64,000 nt of DNA from JBEBSD01 sp040394475 (lineage in GTDB: Bacteria; Bacteroidota; Bacteroidia; Cytophagales; Spirosomataceae). The translations under genes were made by a program, and so were the position numbers. Positions 8,419-17,087 of this stretch are shown piece by piece. The notes under the pieces are model-generated. The model searched no databases and was not told the DNA's origin. It saw nothing but the letters and a program-made list of their open reading frames with translations. Position 1 is the first letter of the stretch, and every line of letters begins with the position of its first letter. The stretch lies in assembly GCA_040394475.1 (NCBI GenBank), contig JBEBSD010000012.1, positions 39,769 through 103,768 on the forward strand, in the 5' to 3' direction.

Positions 8419-11224
8419 AGACCACAACATTAATAATCCGTTTCGGAACGATAATAAATTTCTTCACAGGCTTGCCGTCCATCCACTTGGCCACTGCTTC
8501 ACTGGCCAGTACTTCCTGCTGAATTTCGTCCGGAGATTTATCCGGCGGAAAAGCCAATGTCGCCCGTACTTTCCCGTTGATCTGAATGGGATACTCAAAC
8601 AGGTCGTCGACCAGGTGACCGGCTTCCCATTGCGGAAAACGTGCCGTAGAGATCGTCCCCGGCTGATTTTCAAGGGCCTCCCATAATTCTTCGCTGATAT
8701 GCGGTGCAAACGGTGCAAGCAGGACGAGTACCTGTTCCAGAACCGCCTTACTCCGGCATTTCAGACTTCCCAGCTCATTGACCAGGACCATAAAAGCACT
8801 TACCGCCGTATTGAAAGAAAAGTGTTCAATGTCTTCCTCGACCTTCTTAATCGTCCGGTGCAGCACTTTAAGCTCTGCCGGCTTTGGCGCTTCATCCTGC
8901 ACCAGCCACTGGCCGTTATCGGCATAAAACAACCGCCACAACTTGCGGATAAATCGGTAGGTCCCGTCAATACCATTCGTATTCCAGGGTTTTGCCTGCT
9001 CCAGCGGGCCCAGGAACATTTCATATAAACGAAGGGTATCGGCCCCGTAACGCTTTATAATATCGTCCGGATTGACCACGTTGAATTTGGACTTGGACAT
9101 TTTCTCGACCTCTGCCCCGCACTTATAGACGCCGTCTTCCAGGATGAATTCCGGCTGTTCCCCGACAATATCCTTGCGGGTCTGCACAAACTTTTCCACA
9201 TCCAGGATATCGGAAGATACAATATTGACATCCACATGCAGCGGTGTGGTCTCGTACCGGTCCTTCAATCCGGCGCTCACAAAAACAGGCCGGGCCGCAT
9301 CATGGCCCTTTACGCGGTAGACAAAATTACTGCGTCCCTGGATCATTCCCTGGTTGATCAGCTTTTTGAAAGGCTCCTCTTCCGGTACATATCCCCTGTC
9401 TTTCAGGAACTTATTCCAGAAACGACTGTACAACAGGTGCCCGGTTGCATGTTCCGTTCCTCCGATATATAAATCCACCGCTTTCCAGTAGCCGATGGCG
9501 TCGCTTGCGGCAAATGCTTCCTGGTTGGCAGGATCCATATAACGGTACCAGTACCAGCTGCTTCCCGCCCAGCCGGGCATGGTACTCAGCTCATACTCCC
9601 ACTGGCCCTGGTAGTTCCAGCCTTCGGCTCGTCCCAGCGGCGGCTCTCCTGTTTCGGTAGGCAGGTATTTGTTTACAGCAGGTAATTCCAATGGAAGTTC
9701 CGCATCGGGGACAAGGTAGGGCAATGTACCCCCCTTCCCGTTTTCGCGGAAATAAACAGGCACCGGTTCTCCCCAGTAGCGCTGCCGGCTGAACACTGCA
9801 TCGCGGAGACGGTAATTAATCTTCCCTTTCCCTTTGCCGTTTGCTTCCAGCCATTGAATCAGCCGGTCTGTCGCTTCCGCATACGATAACCCGTCGATCA
9901 TACCGGAGTTGATATACCGTCCTTCCTTGGTCGGATCAGCCTGGAGGGCGACCTCCTTCTGCGCGTCCAGAATGGGGATGATGGGCAAACCAAAATGCGT
10001 CGCGAAATTCCAGTCGCGCTGATCTCCCGAGGGCACCGCCATCACGGCGCCGGTTCCATAACCTGCCAATACATAATCGGCGATATACACGGGTATCTTT
10101 TCGCCGTTGAACGGGTTCAGCGCATAGGCCCCGGTAAAGGCCCCCGAAACGGTTTTGACATCCGACATCCGATCCCGTTCGGACCGTTTTTTGGTTTGTT
10201 CAATATACTGGCTGATTTCCTGCTGTTGCTCCGGGGTTGTAATCGTAGGGACCAGCTCATGTTCCGGTGCAATGACCATAAACGTTACCCCGTAAATCGT
10301 ATCTACCCGTGTGGTAAAAACGGTAATAGTCTGCGCATGCCCCTGTACTTCGAAATCGACCAGCGCTCCTACCGAACGGCCGATCCAGTTTCGCTGCTGC
10401 TCTTTGAGCGATTCACTCCAATCAATGGTATCTAGGCCGTCAATCAGCCGTTGGGAATAGGCCGTGATGCGCATCATCCACTGCCGCATCCGTTTTTGTT
10501 CTACCGGATAACCGCCTCTTTCCGAGACCCCATCCTTTACTTCGTCGTTGGACAAAACCGAACCCAACGCCGCACACCAGTTGACGGTTGCTTCGGCGAC
10601 GTAGGTCAACCGGTATTTTAAGGTAAGCTCGTATTGCTCTTCTGCGGAAAACGCATGCCAATCCTCTGCCGTAAACGCAGGAGTATCCTCATCGCAAGCC
10701 GCCTGTACCGTCTGATTGCCGGCCTTTTCGAATTCGGCAATCAGGGTCTCAATGGCTTCGGCCTTATCGGCGGCGAGGTTGTACCAACTGTTGAATAACC
10801 GGGAAAAAATCCACTGTGTCCAGCGATAATAACCCGGGTCGGAAGTGCGTACCTCCCGCGACCAGTCAAAACTGAACCCCAGGTGCTGCAGCTGCCCGAT
10901 ATAGCGGCTGATATTTTCTTCGGTCGTCACTGCCGGGTGCTGTCCGGTCTGGATGGCGTATTGTTCGGCAGGCAATCCGAAACTGTCGAAACCCATGGGG
11001 TGCAACACATTAAACCCTTTCAACCGTTTGTAACGGGCATAGATATCCGATGCGATATAACCAAGCGGATGCCCTACGTGCAGTCCGGCCCCCGAAGGAT
11101 ACGGAAACATATCCAGGACATAGTATTTGGGCTTGTCAGACTGGCTGCTGACACGAAATGTTTCATTTTCTTTCCAAAAAGACTGCCACTTCCGCTCTAT
11201 TTCAAGGTGGTTATATTCACTCAT
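8417..11224 (-). CDS. leuS: leucine--tRNA ligase
   Basis: 935 residues, full length for bacterial LeuRS with the insertions usual in Bacteroidota. It charges tRNA-Leu with leucine in the cytosol. Visible landmarks: the class I HIGH box as HVGH at residues 49-52 inside PYPSGAGLHVGHPLGY; the editing (CP1) domain with TIYGVTFMVIAPEH and YGTGAVMAVPSGDQRDW; the KMSKS box at about residue 708 (KMSKSKFNVVNPDDI); and the C-terminal anticodon-binding domain ending VKKFIIVPKRIINVVV. The ATG at 11224 gives MSEYNHLEIERKWQSFW, the normal LeuRS start. The gene is monocistronic and divergent from hemF. Confidence 0.98.
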   Translation of the reverse strand: MSEYNHLEIERKWQSFWKENETFRVSSQSDKPKYYVLDMFPYPSGAGLHVGHPLGYIASDIYARYKRLKGFNVLHPMGFDSFGLPAEQYAIQTGQHPAVTTEENISRYIGQLQHLGFSFDWSREVRTSDPGYYRWTQWIFSRLFNSWYNLAADKAEAIETLIAEFEKAGNQTVQAACDEDTPAFTAEDWHAFSAEEQYELTLKYRLTYVAEATVNWCAALGSVLSNDEVKDGVSERGGYPVEQKRMRQWMMRITAYSQRLIDGLDTIDWSESLKEQQRNWIGRSVGALVDFEVQGHAQTITVFTTRVDTIYGVTFMVIAPEHELVPTITTPEQQQEISQYIEQTKKRSERDRMSDVKTVSGAFTGAYALNPFNGEKIPVYIADYVLAGYGTGAVMAVPSGDQRDWNFATHFGLPIIPILDAQKEVALQADPTKEGRYINSGMIDGLSYAEATDRLIQWLEANGKGKGKINYRLRDAVFSRQRYWGEPVPVYFRENGKGGTLPYLVPDAELPLELPAVNKYLPTETGEPPLGRAEGWNYQGQWEYELSTMPGWAGSSWYWYRYMDPANQEAFAASDAIGYWKAVDLYIGGTEHATGHLLYSRFWNKFLKDRGYVPEEEPFKKLINQGMIQGRSNFVYRVKGHDAARPVFVSAGLKDRYETTPLHVDVNIVSSDILDVEKFVQTRKDIVGEQPEFILEDGVYKCGAEVEKMSKSKFNVVNPDDIIKRYGADTLRLYEMFLGPLEQAKPWNTNGIDGTYRFIRKLWRLFYADNGQWLVQDEAPKPAELKVLHRTIKKVEEDIEHFSFNTAVSAFMVLVNELGSLKCRSKAVLEQVLVLLAPFAPHISEELWEALENQPGTISTARFPQWEAGHLVDDLFEYPIQINGKVRATLAFPPDKSPDEIQQEVLASEAVAKWMDGKPVKKFIIVPKRIINVVV

Positions 11225-11262
11225 CGTATCCTCTTTTGATAGTGCTCAGGTTTAAATTCCCG

Positions 11263-11270
11263 CAAAAATA
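11263..11270 (-). promoter_or_regulatory. candidate -7 element of the leuS promoter
   Basis: On the minus strand this reads TATTTTTG, matching the Bacteroidota -7 consensus TAnnTTTG, 39 bases before the leuS start codon. No well-spaced -33 TTG was found, so it rests on the -7 match alone. Confidence 0.45.
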
Positions 11271-11366
11271 GGGCTTTTTTCTTTCAACTGTCCGATTTGA
11301 CCGGGAATAATCACCGGCCCTTTTCCGGCAGGCGGGCTGCCTGGTAGCCGCAGGTAGATTATTTAG

Positions 11367-11374
11367 TACCTTTG
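11367..11374 (+). promoter_or_regulatory. candidate -7 element of the hemF promoter
   Basis: TACCTTTG matches TAnnTTTG and lies 40 bases before the hemF ATG. No clear -33 TTG lies at the usual spacing. Confidence 0.45.
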
Positions 11375-11413
11375 GGCAGAAAAAACGGGTACTTTTAACA
11401 CAACTGTATAAGA

Positions 11414-12337
11414 ATGGATCAGAAAAATACCAGTCGGGAAGAGATAGCAGCCTATTTCAGGAAGCTGCAGGATACCATCTGCGGAGCGCTGGAAAAAGAA
11501 GACGGCCAGGCAACCTTCCTGGAAGATCAATGGCAGCACCATTCCGGAGGCGGCGGACGCACCCGGCTCATCCGCAACGGCCATGTAATCGAAAAAGGAG
11601 GCGTCAACTTTTCAGCGGTCGAGGGAGACATCCATCCCCGGTTACGGCAGCAGATGAACCTGCCGGAAACCGAATCGCTCCGCTTTTTTGCCACAGGTGT
11701 GTCCATCGTCATGCACCCCTTCAGTCCCAAAGTACCCATTATTCACATGAATGTCCGGTATTTCGAACTCAGCGACGGAAGCTGCTGGTTTGGCGGCGGT
11801 ATTGATTTAACGCCTCATTACGTGGTTCCGGAAGACGCGCGCTACTTTCATTCGGTGATGAAAAACACCTGCGATGCCCACCATCCGGCCTTTTACCCGC
11901 GATTCAAGCAATGGGCTGACGACTATTTTTTCCTGCCTCACCGGGCGGAAACGCGCGGGATCGGCGGTGTCTTTTTCGATTACCTCAAACCGGATAGTCC
12001 GGAGTACCGGCTATCCAAACAAGCCCTGTTTGAATTTGTCTGTGCAACAGGAGAATCGTTTGCCCCTGTTTATACGCACCTGATGCACCTCCATAAAGCC
12101 GAACCGTTCACAGAGGCCGAAAAACAGTGGCAATACCTGCGGCGCGGACGCTATGTAGAGTTTAACCTCGTATGGGACCGGGGGACTAAATTCGGGCTGG
12201 AAACCGGGGGACGTACCGAATCCATCCTCATGAGCTTGCCGCCGCAAGCCAACTGGGCCTATAACCTGGTACCGGAAGCAGGCAGTACGGAAGCTGCAAC
12301 CCTGGACTGGCTGCGGAAAGGAATCGACTGGGTCTGA
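11414..12337 (+). CDS. hemF: oxygen-dependent coproporphyrinogen-III oxidase
   Basis: 307 residues, full length for HemF. It performs the oxidative decarboxylation of coproporphyrinogen III to protoporphyrinogen IX in heme synthesis, using O2 and no SAM. The family signatures are clear: PIIHMNVRYFELSDGSCWFG, then GGIDLTPHYV near residues 127-136, RGIGGVFFDYL and a C-terminal RGRYVEFNLVWDRGTKFGLE. An O2-dependent enzyme implies aerobic growth. The gene stands alone, divergent from leuS; heptad array 2 begins about a dozen bases after its stop. Confidence 0.97.
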   Translation: MDQKNTSREEIAAYFRKLQDTICGALEKEDGQATFLEDQWQHHSGGGGRTRLIRNGHVIEKGGVNFSAVEGDIHPRLRQQMNLPETESLRFFATGVSIVMHPFSPKVPIIHMNVRYFELSDGSCWFGGGIDLTPHYVVPEDARYFHSVMKNTCDAHHPAFYPRFKQWADDYFFLPHRAETRGIGGVFFDYLKPDSPEYRLSKQALFEFVCATGESFAPVYTHLMHLHKAEPFTEAEKQWQYLRRGRYVEFNLVWDRGTKFGLETGGRTESILMSLPPQANWAYNLVPEAGSTEAATLDWLRKGIDWV

Positions 12338-12349
12338 TGGGATAAAAAG

Positions 12350-12458
12350 GCTATCGGAGGTCGGAGGTCAGCTATCGGAGGTCAGCTATCGGAGGTCGGC
12401 TATCGGAGGTCGGCTATCGGCTGATTTCTGACAGTGCTGATAGCTGATCGCTGACAAC
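12350..12458. repeat. heptad-phased intergenic repeat array 2
   Basis: From 12351, twelve 7-base words follow in perfect register: CTATCGG and AGGTCGG/AGGTCAG alternate, then CTGATTT and CTGACAG. After two bases the sense flips to the complementary class (CTGATAG, CTGATCG, CTGACAA). The array therefore has an internal inversion of word polarity. It lies between hemF and the GTGGTCTGTG hairpin at 12538. Confidence 0.88.
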
Positions 12459-12537
12459 CACTTTAAGGCTATACCGTCGATTGTACTTCCTGATACCATT
12501 GAGCTGTCCTGAAGGCCGTGTACGGGCTGGTGCTAAA

Positions 12538-12561
12538 GTGGTCTGTGAAGACACAGACCAC
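12538..12561. repeat. dispersed GTCTGTG hairpin, copy 1
   Basis: GTGGTCTGTG, loop AAGA, CACAGACCAC: a perfect 10-bp stem with a 4-base loop. The same core occurs at 35361-35384, 63882-63905 and 63974-63997, with a shorter relative at 35405-35424. It lies between hemF and menC, 33 bases before the menC stop; there is no T-tract on either side, so it is not a standard terminator. Confidence 0.8.
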
Positions 12562-12593
12562 GGTGTCATTGCCGATTGCTGAACGCTGACAAC

Positions 12594-13652
12594 TCACGGC
12601 AATTTCGTAACAAGAAACCCTTTTTCGGTTACCATACCGGAGGGGAAATTGGTACGGTACAACTGACCGGTCCCCAATCCCTGCGGCAGCGGATTCTCAA
12701 ATCCGGCGGTAAACTGGGCAATGGCGTTCAGACCGATATTCGACTCCAATGCGGAGGTTATCCACCATCCGATCCGCATTTCGGCAGCGAGTGCGATCCA
12801 TTCCCGGGTATGCTGAAACCCGCCTGTCAGACTGGGTTTGAGGATGATGTAATGCGGCCGGATGGCTTCCAGCAGCCGGCGTTTTTCCCGGTATTCCTTT
12901 ATCCCGATCAATTCCTCATCAAGGGCGACCGGAACCGGCGACTCCCGTACCAAACGGGCCATCGCTTCCGGTTGCCCGGCGCGGATCGGCTGTTCAATCG
13001 AATGCAGGTCGTATTCAGCCAGCCGGGCGAGCCGGGCCGGCGCTTCTTCCGGAGTATAGGCGCCGTTCGCGTCTACACGCAAGGTGATCTGCTTTGCCGT
13101 AAAACGCTCTCGGACAGCGGCCAGCAGCGCGCATTCTTCATCAAAACCGATGGCGCCGATCTTCAGCTTGATAGTCGTGAAACCTTCCTTCAGTTTTTCT
13201 TCCAGCTGTGCCGCCATGAACGCTGGTGTGCCCATCCAGATCAGTCCGTTCATGGGAATCGCCTGTTCTCCCCGCACAAAACCATTATCGAAGTAAACAC
13301 GTTTCCCGCCGTTGAGAAGGTCAAGCAACGCCGACTCCAGTCCAAACCTGACGGCCGGAAGATTTCCGCTGATCAATGCATCCAGAACAGCCTCCAGGTC
13401 CAGATCATCCGCCTCCAGCCCGAGGTTATTGAAATCCGCCTCCAGCTGTCCGAGTCTCCCGGGAAGGTCCGGCAGATCGTCGGGGCTGAGCCCTTTCAGC
13501 GGGCCTGCCTCGCCCAATCCGCAAGTACCTGGCCGAACGGAGTCCCTGACCTCCATTATCCAGGTAGTTTTGGAAGTCAGCACCCCTCTGGAAGTACCGG
13601 CATCAAACTTAAATTGCAGGGTATACGGACGGCATGTCAGCGTCAGGGCCAT
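12594..13652 (-). CDS. menC: o-succinylbenzoate synthase (enolase superfamily)
   Basis: 352 residues. MenC dehydrates SHCHC to o-succinylbenzoate in menaquinone synthesis. The enolase-superfamily acid/base and metal residues are in place: KLK at 162-164, Asp194 and Asn196 in RVDANGAY, Glu220 in SIEQP, Asp245 in ALDEELIG and Lys272 in ILKPSL. The segments TGGFQHTREWI and WWITSALESNIGLNAIAQ match Bacteroidota MenC rather than dipeptide epimerases, though the superfamily is promiscuous. No other men gene is in the window. It is divergent from lpxK with a 56-base gap. Confidence 0.85.
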   Translation of the reverse strand: MALTLTCRPYTLQFKFDAGTSRGVLTSKTTWIMEVRDSVRPGTCGLGEAGPLKGLSPDDLPDLPGRLGQLEADFNNLGLEADDLDLEAVLDALISGNLPAVRFGLESALLDLLNGGKRVYFDNGFVRGEQAIPMNGLIWMGTPAFMAAQLEEKLKEGFTTIKLKIGAIGFDEECALLAAVRERFTAKQITLRVDANGAYTPEEAPARLARLAEYDLHSIEQPIRAGQPEAMARLVRESPVPVALDEELIGIKEYREKRRLLEAIRPHYIILKPSLTGGFQHTREWIALAAEMRIGWWITSALESNIGLNAIAQFTAGFENPLPQGLGTGQLYRTNFPSGMVTEKGFLVTKLP

Positions 13653-13708
13653 AAGGTTTCAAAGAAATTAGCGTTATTTGAAATCCTAAATTATAAAATA
13701 AAGCCGAA

Positions 13709-14764
13709 TTGCCTGCTTCTTTCCGTCATACCGCTTTTTTCAGAACCTTGTTTTACCCGGTTACCTGGCTTTACGGCGTCATCATGCAATTCCGGAACCT
13801 GTTATTTGACCGGGGATGGAGAACGGTGACCTTACCGCCGGTAAAAACAATTGCGGTCGGAAATCTGACCGTCGGCGGCACCGGGAAAACCCCTATGGTG
13901 GAATTTCTAATCCGGTTATTCCGGGACACGAACCGGCTTGCGGTACTGAGCCGGGGCTATGGCCGTAAAACCCGGGGGGTAATACTGGCGGACACCGCCG
14001 CCACCGCCCGGACCCTCGGCGATGAACCCTTGCAGTACTACCGCAAATTCGGGGGGACAACAGCAGTAGTCGTTGCGGAAAAACGTGTCGAAGGCATGGA
14101 GACCCTGCTTCGCACCACTCCCGGAATTGATTTGTTACTCCTTGACGATGCCTACCAGCATCGTGCCATCGGCCGGCACGTCAACCTGTTGCTTTCGGAT
14201 TATTCCCGGCCCTTTTATACCGATTACCCCTTTCCCGGCGGCGATCTTCGTGAACGGCGGCAAGGCGCCCGCAGAGCCGACGTGATCGTGGTCACCAAAT
14301 GCCCCCGCCTCTTGCCGGCTCACGAGCAAACGCGCATCCGGCAACGGATACAAGTCTACAGCCGGCCGCAAGTTCCTGTATTTTTTACCCGTATGCGTTA
14401 TGGCAACCCGGCAGGTTTCATTGAGGGAATCAGTACGGAAGGGTTCTCACAATTCGTTTGTTTGTCTGGCATAGCCGGAAACAGTGTGTTTGAAGCGTAT
14501 GTCCGGCAGCATTATCGGGTTTCCCATGTATGTCATTTTCCCGATCATCATGCCTACTCCTTAAACGAACTGACGGCGGCCATTGCGGAACGAGCGGAGA
14601 CGACGGCCTTGCTCACCACCGAAAAGGATATGGTCAAACTGCTGCCCCTGGCCCGGGAAGCCGGCATTGCGCAGCGCTGTTTCTACATACCGGTGCAAAT
14701 TGATTTCGAAGAAGATGAAGCCGGCTTTCGGGACATTCTACTGAAGCTGCTGGCCCGTCAGTAA
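13709..14764 (+). CDS. lpxK: tetraacyldisaccharide 4'-kinase
   Basis: 351 residues. LpxK phosphorylates the 4' position of the lipid A disaccharide precursor at the inner membrane, showing an outer membrane with LPS. The N-terminal membrane-associated helix (FRTLFYPVTWLYGVIMQFRN) is followed by the Walker A loop GGTGKT at residues 56-61, the LDDAYQHR motif around 145 and the GDLRE segment. No ATG precedes the conserved N-terminus; the only start consistent with family length is TTG at 13709, since an in-frame stop lies at 13694. The gene ends 12 bases before an inserted IS1182 element. Confidence 0.93.
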   Translation: MPASFRHTAFFRTLFYPVTWLYGVIMQFRNLLFDRGWRTVTLPPVKTIAVGNLTVGGTGKTPMVEFLIRLFRDTNRLAVLSRGYGRKTRGVILADTAATARTLGDEPLQYYRKFGGTTAVVVAEKRVEGMETLLRTTPGIDLLLLDDAYQHRAIGRHVNLLLSDYSRPFYTDYPFPGGDLRERRQGARRADVIVVTKCPRLLPAHEQTRIRQRIQVYSRPQVPVFFTRMRYGNPAGFIEGISTEGFSQFVCLSGIAGNSVFEAYVRQHYRVSHVCHFPDHHAYSLNELTAAIAERAETTALLTTEKDMVKLLPLAREAGIAQRCFYIPVQIDFEEDEAGFRDILLKLLARQ

Positions 14765-14775
14765 CCTGACAACTC

Positions 14776-14808
14776 AAAAGAGGCTGTCCAAAAAGGGCAG
14801 CCTCTTTT
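14776..14808 (+). terminator. terminator-like hairpin formed by the IS left end
   Basis: AAAAGAGGCTGTCC pairs with GGGCAGCCTCTTTT across an AAAAA loop (14 pairs with one T-G wobble), followed by more T residues. It coincides with the left inverted repeat. It can terminate the lpxK transcript entering the element and the transposase transcript leaving it. Confidence 0.65.
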
Positions 14809-14856
14809 TAGAGTTCAGGTTGAGTTTTGGAAAAAAATCGGCTCAATCTTAAAATC

Positions 14857-16504
14857 TTAGGCAGTGGCCCTGCGATAGGTTGTTTGAATGAGGGCAAAAA
14901 CGATTGTAAAGAGTTCTTTTTGCGCAGTTAGTTTACTTTTGGAGGCAATATTCTTGTCAGCATTTTTCCTGGCGACAAGTTTTCGAAGGTTGTGAGCAAG
15001 CGCCATCAGGCCAAACTCAAGCCCTGTTTTTTCTAGGCCTCTCATGGTAAACCTGTTGAACTTATTGTTGCTTTTTACTTGCCCAAACACAGCCTCTGGT
15101 TCTATAGCTCGTTGACTTCTGTGTTGCAATCCTTTGGGGCTCATCAAGAGCTCTCGTGCCTTGGTCTTGAGTTGATTAAGCCGATGGTTGACCTGTATTA
15201 CCCGCTCGCCTTTTGCCTTGTGGCACATCCCCCGAAGTGGGCAACCTTCACATCTTATAGCCTGATAATGAGCTACTTGAGATTCGAATCCATTATTGCT
15301 GACGCTTTTCTTTTTGCCCACACACTGCATTCTCTGGCCCATCGGACAGACGAAAAAGTCTTGTTGAGGGTTATAATAAAGATTACCTGCAAGAAAAGGA
15401 TCTTGCTTATGACTGCGTTTTTGTTCTTTGTGAAAGTAATTATACTTCACATAAGGCTGTATCTGCTTTCCTTCAAGCAGTTCATAGTTCTCTTCACTCC
15501 CATAGCCCGCATCGGCCACCACTTCTTTGCTTTGGGTATGGTAATGTGCTTCAAAGCTTTCCAGGTGTGCTTTTAAGGTCGTCGTATCACCAGCGGTTTG
15601 GTGCAGGCTAAAATGAGTAATGAATTGGTTTTCTGTACTGATTTGAGCGTTGTAAGCCGGTTTCAACTGCCCATTCTTCATATGGTCATCTTTCAGGCGC
15701 ATAAACGAAGCGTCCGGATCGGTTTTGCTATAACTATTGCGGTCACCGAGCGTCTGTAGCTGTTGCTCGTATTTTTCTAACCTGGGCAAGTGTTCTTGCT
15801 GTAACTTGCTCAACTGCTTGTGGGTTGACTTGTCGGCTTCTTTAAGTTTATTATTCAATACAGCCAATTTTTCCTTCAATTCAAGGCTGTCTATGGCACG
15901 CGGTGAAGGGTGGGTCTGTTGGCTTTGCTCGGTCTTGATCTGGCCTTCTATTTCATCGAGTATGGACTGGATTTTAGCCTCTAATTTGGCTTTGTGCTTT
16001 TCCACCGATCCTTTCCATACGAAGGTATACCGGTTAGCAGCTGATTCTATTTTGGTGCCATCGATGTATTGGACCTCTAAGCTTACATAACCCAGCTCTT
16101 GGAGAAGCCTTACTACATCGGCAAAAAGTTGTTGAATGTGGTTTTTCAATCTTTTTCCCCGAAAGTAGTTGATTGTCCGGAAATCAGGAGTACTATGACC
16201 GCTCAACCACATAAAGTGGATGTTCTCGCCAAGGGCCTTTTCTATCTATTTTTCGGCAAGAATAAATATTGCTTAAATAACTGTAAAACAGTACTTTAAT
16301 TAACATTCTGGGGTGGTAACTGGAGGTTCCGCCACCTTTATATTCGGCTACGATGTGATCAATATTTAAATTGTCTACCACCTGGTTTACGAGTCGAACA
16401 GGGTGGTTGTCGGGGATTTTTCCGAAAATATCTTCTGGAAATAAGCTCGGGCTATTGGCCGGAAGCGCTTTAAAGCGTAAGTTTGGTCTCTTTGTCATAT
16501 GCAC
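14857..16504 (-). pseudogene. IS1182-family DDE transposase, disrupted by a 4-bp duplication
   Basis: Two overlapping frames together make a normal ~530-residue IS1182 transposase. The first (16504 down to 16193) carries the N-terminal domain (NLRFKALPANSPSLFPEDIF ... YHPRMLIKVLFYSYLSNIYS-CRKI). The second (16212 down to 14857) carries the rest, from MWLSGHSTPDFRTINYFRGK, through the catalytic Asp in KTDPDASFM, the second Asp in VVADAGYGSEENYE, to the Glu in EPEAVFGQVKSNNKFNRFTM. At 16241-16248 the + strand has TCTATCTA; removing one TCTA restores the continuous sequence CRKI-EKALGENIHF-MWLSGH. The shift needed to bridge the frames is +1, so programmed -1 frameshifting does not explain it. 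Confidence 0.9.
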
Positions 16505-16535
16505 CTATAAATTACTAATTTATAGGGACAAAAAG

Positions 16536-16567
16536 AAAAAAGTCCCGCCTTAAAACGGGACTTTTTT
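16536..16567. terminator. terminator hairpin inside the IS right end
   Basis: AAAAAAGTCCCG, an 8-base loop and CGGGACTTTTTT form a perfect 12-bp stem flanked by A/T runs. It lies between the right inverted repeat and the transposase start, where it would block transcription reading into the transposase from outside. Confidence 0.75.
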
Positions 16568-16785
16568 TTGCATCAGACTTTTTAGACAGCCTCTTTTGAC
16601 TATAAACAGCATGACTAAATTTTCAGGTAACCTCTAAAAACTCCTTTTTCTTCCGCACCTTACTTTTGCGAGAATAAGATGTATGAATTATTTCTGACCT
16701 AGATGTAAGCCACCTAGAAGGCCTTTTATTTATTTGACTAGTAATCAATATATTAGCCAGTTATCTCTTTCGGGTATGGGCACTA

Positions 16786-17085
16786 TTATCCTCTGGAAAC
16801 GCTCAATAATTGAATTTTTCTGAACATGTTATAAGTCGAATTCATGAGTCCGATAATCCCCTCGATTCGCTTTTTACCGATGTGGTGGAGGGACATGCCG
16901 TTCATCGAGTTTTCCATGAAGCCAAATGATACCCGGGTCAATCCTTCTTCCAATATAGACCTAAATACCTATAAATCAATATATTAATCAAGCTTTACAA
17001 GTGGGTCGCCTAGTTTTGATAACTCACTTAGACGTATATCCTGGTCGAAAAAGCCATAATCCCTATGTCTTTTGAATTTTTTCAT
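16786..17085 (-). pseudogene. IS5-family transposase relic (both ends joined, middle deleted)
   Basis: Reading leftward from an ATG at 17085, the first ~33 codons give MKKFKRHRDYGFFDQDIRLS then ELSKLGDPLVKL, the N-terminus of Bacteroidota IS5-type transposases. Two in-frame stops (TAA, TAG) follow. The frame then resumes as VFRSILEEG and jumps to the family C-terminus: FGFMENSMNGMSLHHIGKKR, then IGLMNSTYNMFRKIQLL, ending at 16786. About 250 central residues with the catalytic triad are missing. Terminal repeats were not identified. The lipoprotein gene at 17088 ends two bases upstream of this ATG. Bases 16598-16785 contain nothing recognisable and are AT-rich. Confidence 0.65.
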
Positions 17086-17087
17086 GA

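Larger units (their letters stand above)
14776..16597 (-). mobile_element. IS1182-family insertion sequence (1822 bp, frameshifted transposase)
   Basis: The element is bounded by imperfect inverted repeats: AAAAGAGGCTGTCCAAAAAG at 14776-14795 and AAAAGAGGCTGTCTAAAAAG read inward from 16597, 19 of 20 matching. It contains one transposase gene on the minus strand and a hairpin at each end. No convincing target-site duplication is visible (left flank ...CAACTC, right flank GACTAT...). The length and DDE transposase type fit IS1182. The transposase frame is broken by a 4-bp duplication, so this copy is probably unable to move by itself. Confidence 0.9.

Noticed and set aside
12576..13829. 417-codon + strand frame antisense to menC
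   Set aside because: It is a high-GC shadow of menC and lpxK with no recognisable domain; menC itself has all catalytic residues.
14776..14808. Independent intergenic terminator of lpxK
   Set aside because: The hairpin is the IS left inverted repeat plus adjacent bases; it may terminate lpxK but it came with the IS.
15283..15291. tRNA T-loop-like TTCGAATCC (also near 61050)
   Set aside because: Both lie inside coding sequence (transposase, PhoPQ-related gene) with no cloverleaf arms around them.
16193..16504. Separate small IS orfA, as in IS3-type elements with programmed frameshifting
   Set aside because: IS1182 transposases are single-frame; a 4-bp duplication explains the break, and the required shift is +1.
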